A DNA stretch of 7,204 bases from assembly GCA_965369035.1 (NCBI GenBank), contig CBDUPF010000220.1, positions 1 through 7,204 of the forward strand, in the 5' to 3' direction. The position numbers and the translations under genes are program-made. The notes below the pieces were generated by a model that was not told the origin of the DNA, did not search any database, and was given only the letters and a program-made list of their open reading frames with translations. Below are positions 6,775-7,204 of this stretch, in pieces. Positions within the stretch are counted from its first letter, which is position 1, and the number at the start of each line of letters is the position of its first letter. Source of the DNA: Aliishimia sp965369035 (lineage in GTDB: Bacteria > Pseudomonadota > Alphaproteobacteria > Rhodobacterales > Rhodobacteraceae).

Positions 6775-7204
6775 TCGCCCGGCACCTCCTGGCGTGTCGA
6801 CCAGCTCCGGCTGATTTCCTGCTCCGGCGGAACAGGGCGAGGTCGATAGACCGCCTTGCGCATCCAGAGCTTCAGCGCCTGCCAGTGGATCAGCCCCAGC
6901 ACACGGCGCGATCCGAAGGGACGCCGCACCGACGAGCGCAGGATGACGCCGTTGGTCAGCGGTGCACGCTTGCCTGTCAGGGTCGCGACCAGCCCGCCAT
7001 CAGACTGACGGTAATCGATCCAGATGCCGATGCGATCCTCGCGGATGTCGAATCGGAACTCATAGGTGCCCGCGACGGGCTGGAAGGGAGACACGTGAAA
7101 TGCCTTTTCCGCCATCAAGCGATCGCTCGGCTCGATCGGTCGCAAATCCGGATGATTGCAGAGATAGGAGTGGCGATCCCCGAAGGTGTTCGTCACCTCG
7201 GCGA
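6771..7204 (-). CDS. DUF1365 domain-containing protein, 5' end beyond window (possible furan fatty acid protein UfaO homologue)
   Basis: The C-terminal 143 residues or so of a DUF1365 protein; the start lies beyond the window edge. The reading frame continues to position 7204 (…Ala-Glu-Val-TNTFGDRHSYL), and the GTG at 7196 is an internal valine codon, not the start. Hallmarks are TNTFGDRHSYL, KAFHVSPF, the IWIDYRQSDGGLVATLTGKR strand pair and IHWQALKLWMRKAVYRP. Full-length members are roughly 240-270 residues, so about 100 are missing. DUF1365 genes usually accompany a flavin amine-oxidase-like gene and a cyclopropane-fatty-acid-synthase-like gene. From memory, the Rhodobacter sphaeroides member RSP_1090 is in the RpoE/ChrR singlet-oxygen regulon and is named UfaO in the furan fatty acid pathway. 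A role in oxidising methylated unsaturated acyl chains is therefore plausible, but the biochemistry rests on that homology. It is the most upstream visible gene of the coupled operon. Confidence 0.88.
   Translation of the reverse strand, partial: AEVTNTFGDRHSYLCNHPDLRPIEPSDRLMAEKAFHVSPFQPVAGTYEFRFDIREDRIGIWIDYRQSDGGLVATLTGKRAPLTNGVILRSSVRRPFGSRRVLGLIHWQALKLWMRKAVYRPRPVPPEQEISRSWSTRQEVPGE

Noticed and set aside
7194..7196. GTG as the start codon of the DUF1365 gene
   Set aside because: The frame stays open to the window edge and the residues before and after (Glu-Val-Thr-Asn-Thr-Phe) fit the middle of the family; a start here would remove roughly the first 100 residues.

Overview
The window is high-GC DNA, densely packed with genes. 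It most likely comes from an alphaproteobacterium of the Rhodobacter/Roseobacter type. That placement is inferred from base composition, strong GGAGG-type ribosome binding sites and gene content: a cysteine-type molybdenum formate dehydrogenase alpha subunit, a DUF3775 protein, and the gene set DUF1365 / GPH-like MFS / DUF3833 / short-chain dehydrogenase. No RNA gene, mobile element, CRISPR array or long repeat was found.

Layout from low to high coordinates. (1) 53-2815, minus: a 920-residue formate dehydrogenase alpha subunit with an N-terminal 2Fe-2S domain, two 4Fe-4S ferredoxin motifs and a Cys-ligated Mo/W-bisPGD catalytic domain. It is the first gene of its transcription unit in the visible sequence; any diaphorase or accessory genes would lie below position 1. 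(2) 2816-3054: a 239-base divergent intergenic region. (3) 3055-3708, plus: a histidine phosphatase superfamily protein whose second catalytic His position is Ser. (4) 3771-4094, minus: a small DUF3775 protein, convergent with the phosphatase. (5) 4230-7204, minus: a tightly coupled operon, in transcription order DUF1365 protein (5' end cut by the window edge), 12-TM MFS transporter, membrane-anchored DUF3833 protein, SDR oxidoreductase. Each of its three junctions is a 4-base stop/start overlap (ATGA, ATGA, GTGA). A strong hairpin without a T-tract directly follows the last stop codon.

The operon in (5) is the most interesting part. From memory of the literature, the same gene order follows a flavin amine-oxidase-like gene in Rhodobacter sphaeroides (RSP_1091 to RSP_1087), in the RpoE/ChrR singlet-oxygen regulon. 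There the first two proteins are linked to furan fatty acid synthesis and to activation of the singlet-oxygen response. The DUF1365 protein probably acts on membrane acyl chains. The transporter, DUF3833 protein and SDR have no established roles but are translationally coupled to it, which suggests one lipid-modification or lipid-repair system. This rests on recognised family motifs and remembered synteny, not on a database search.
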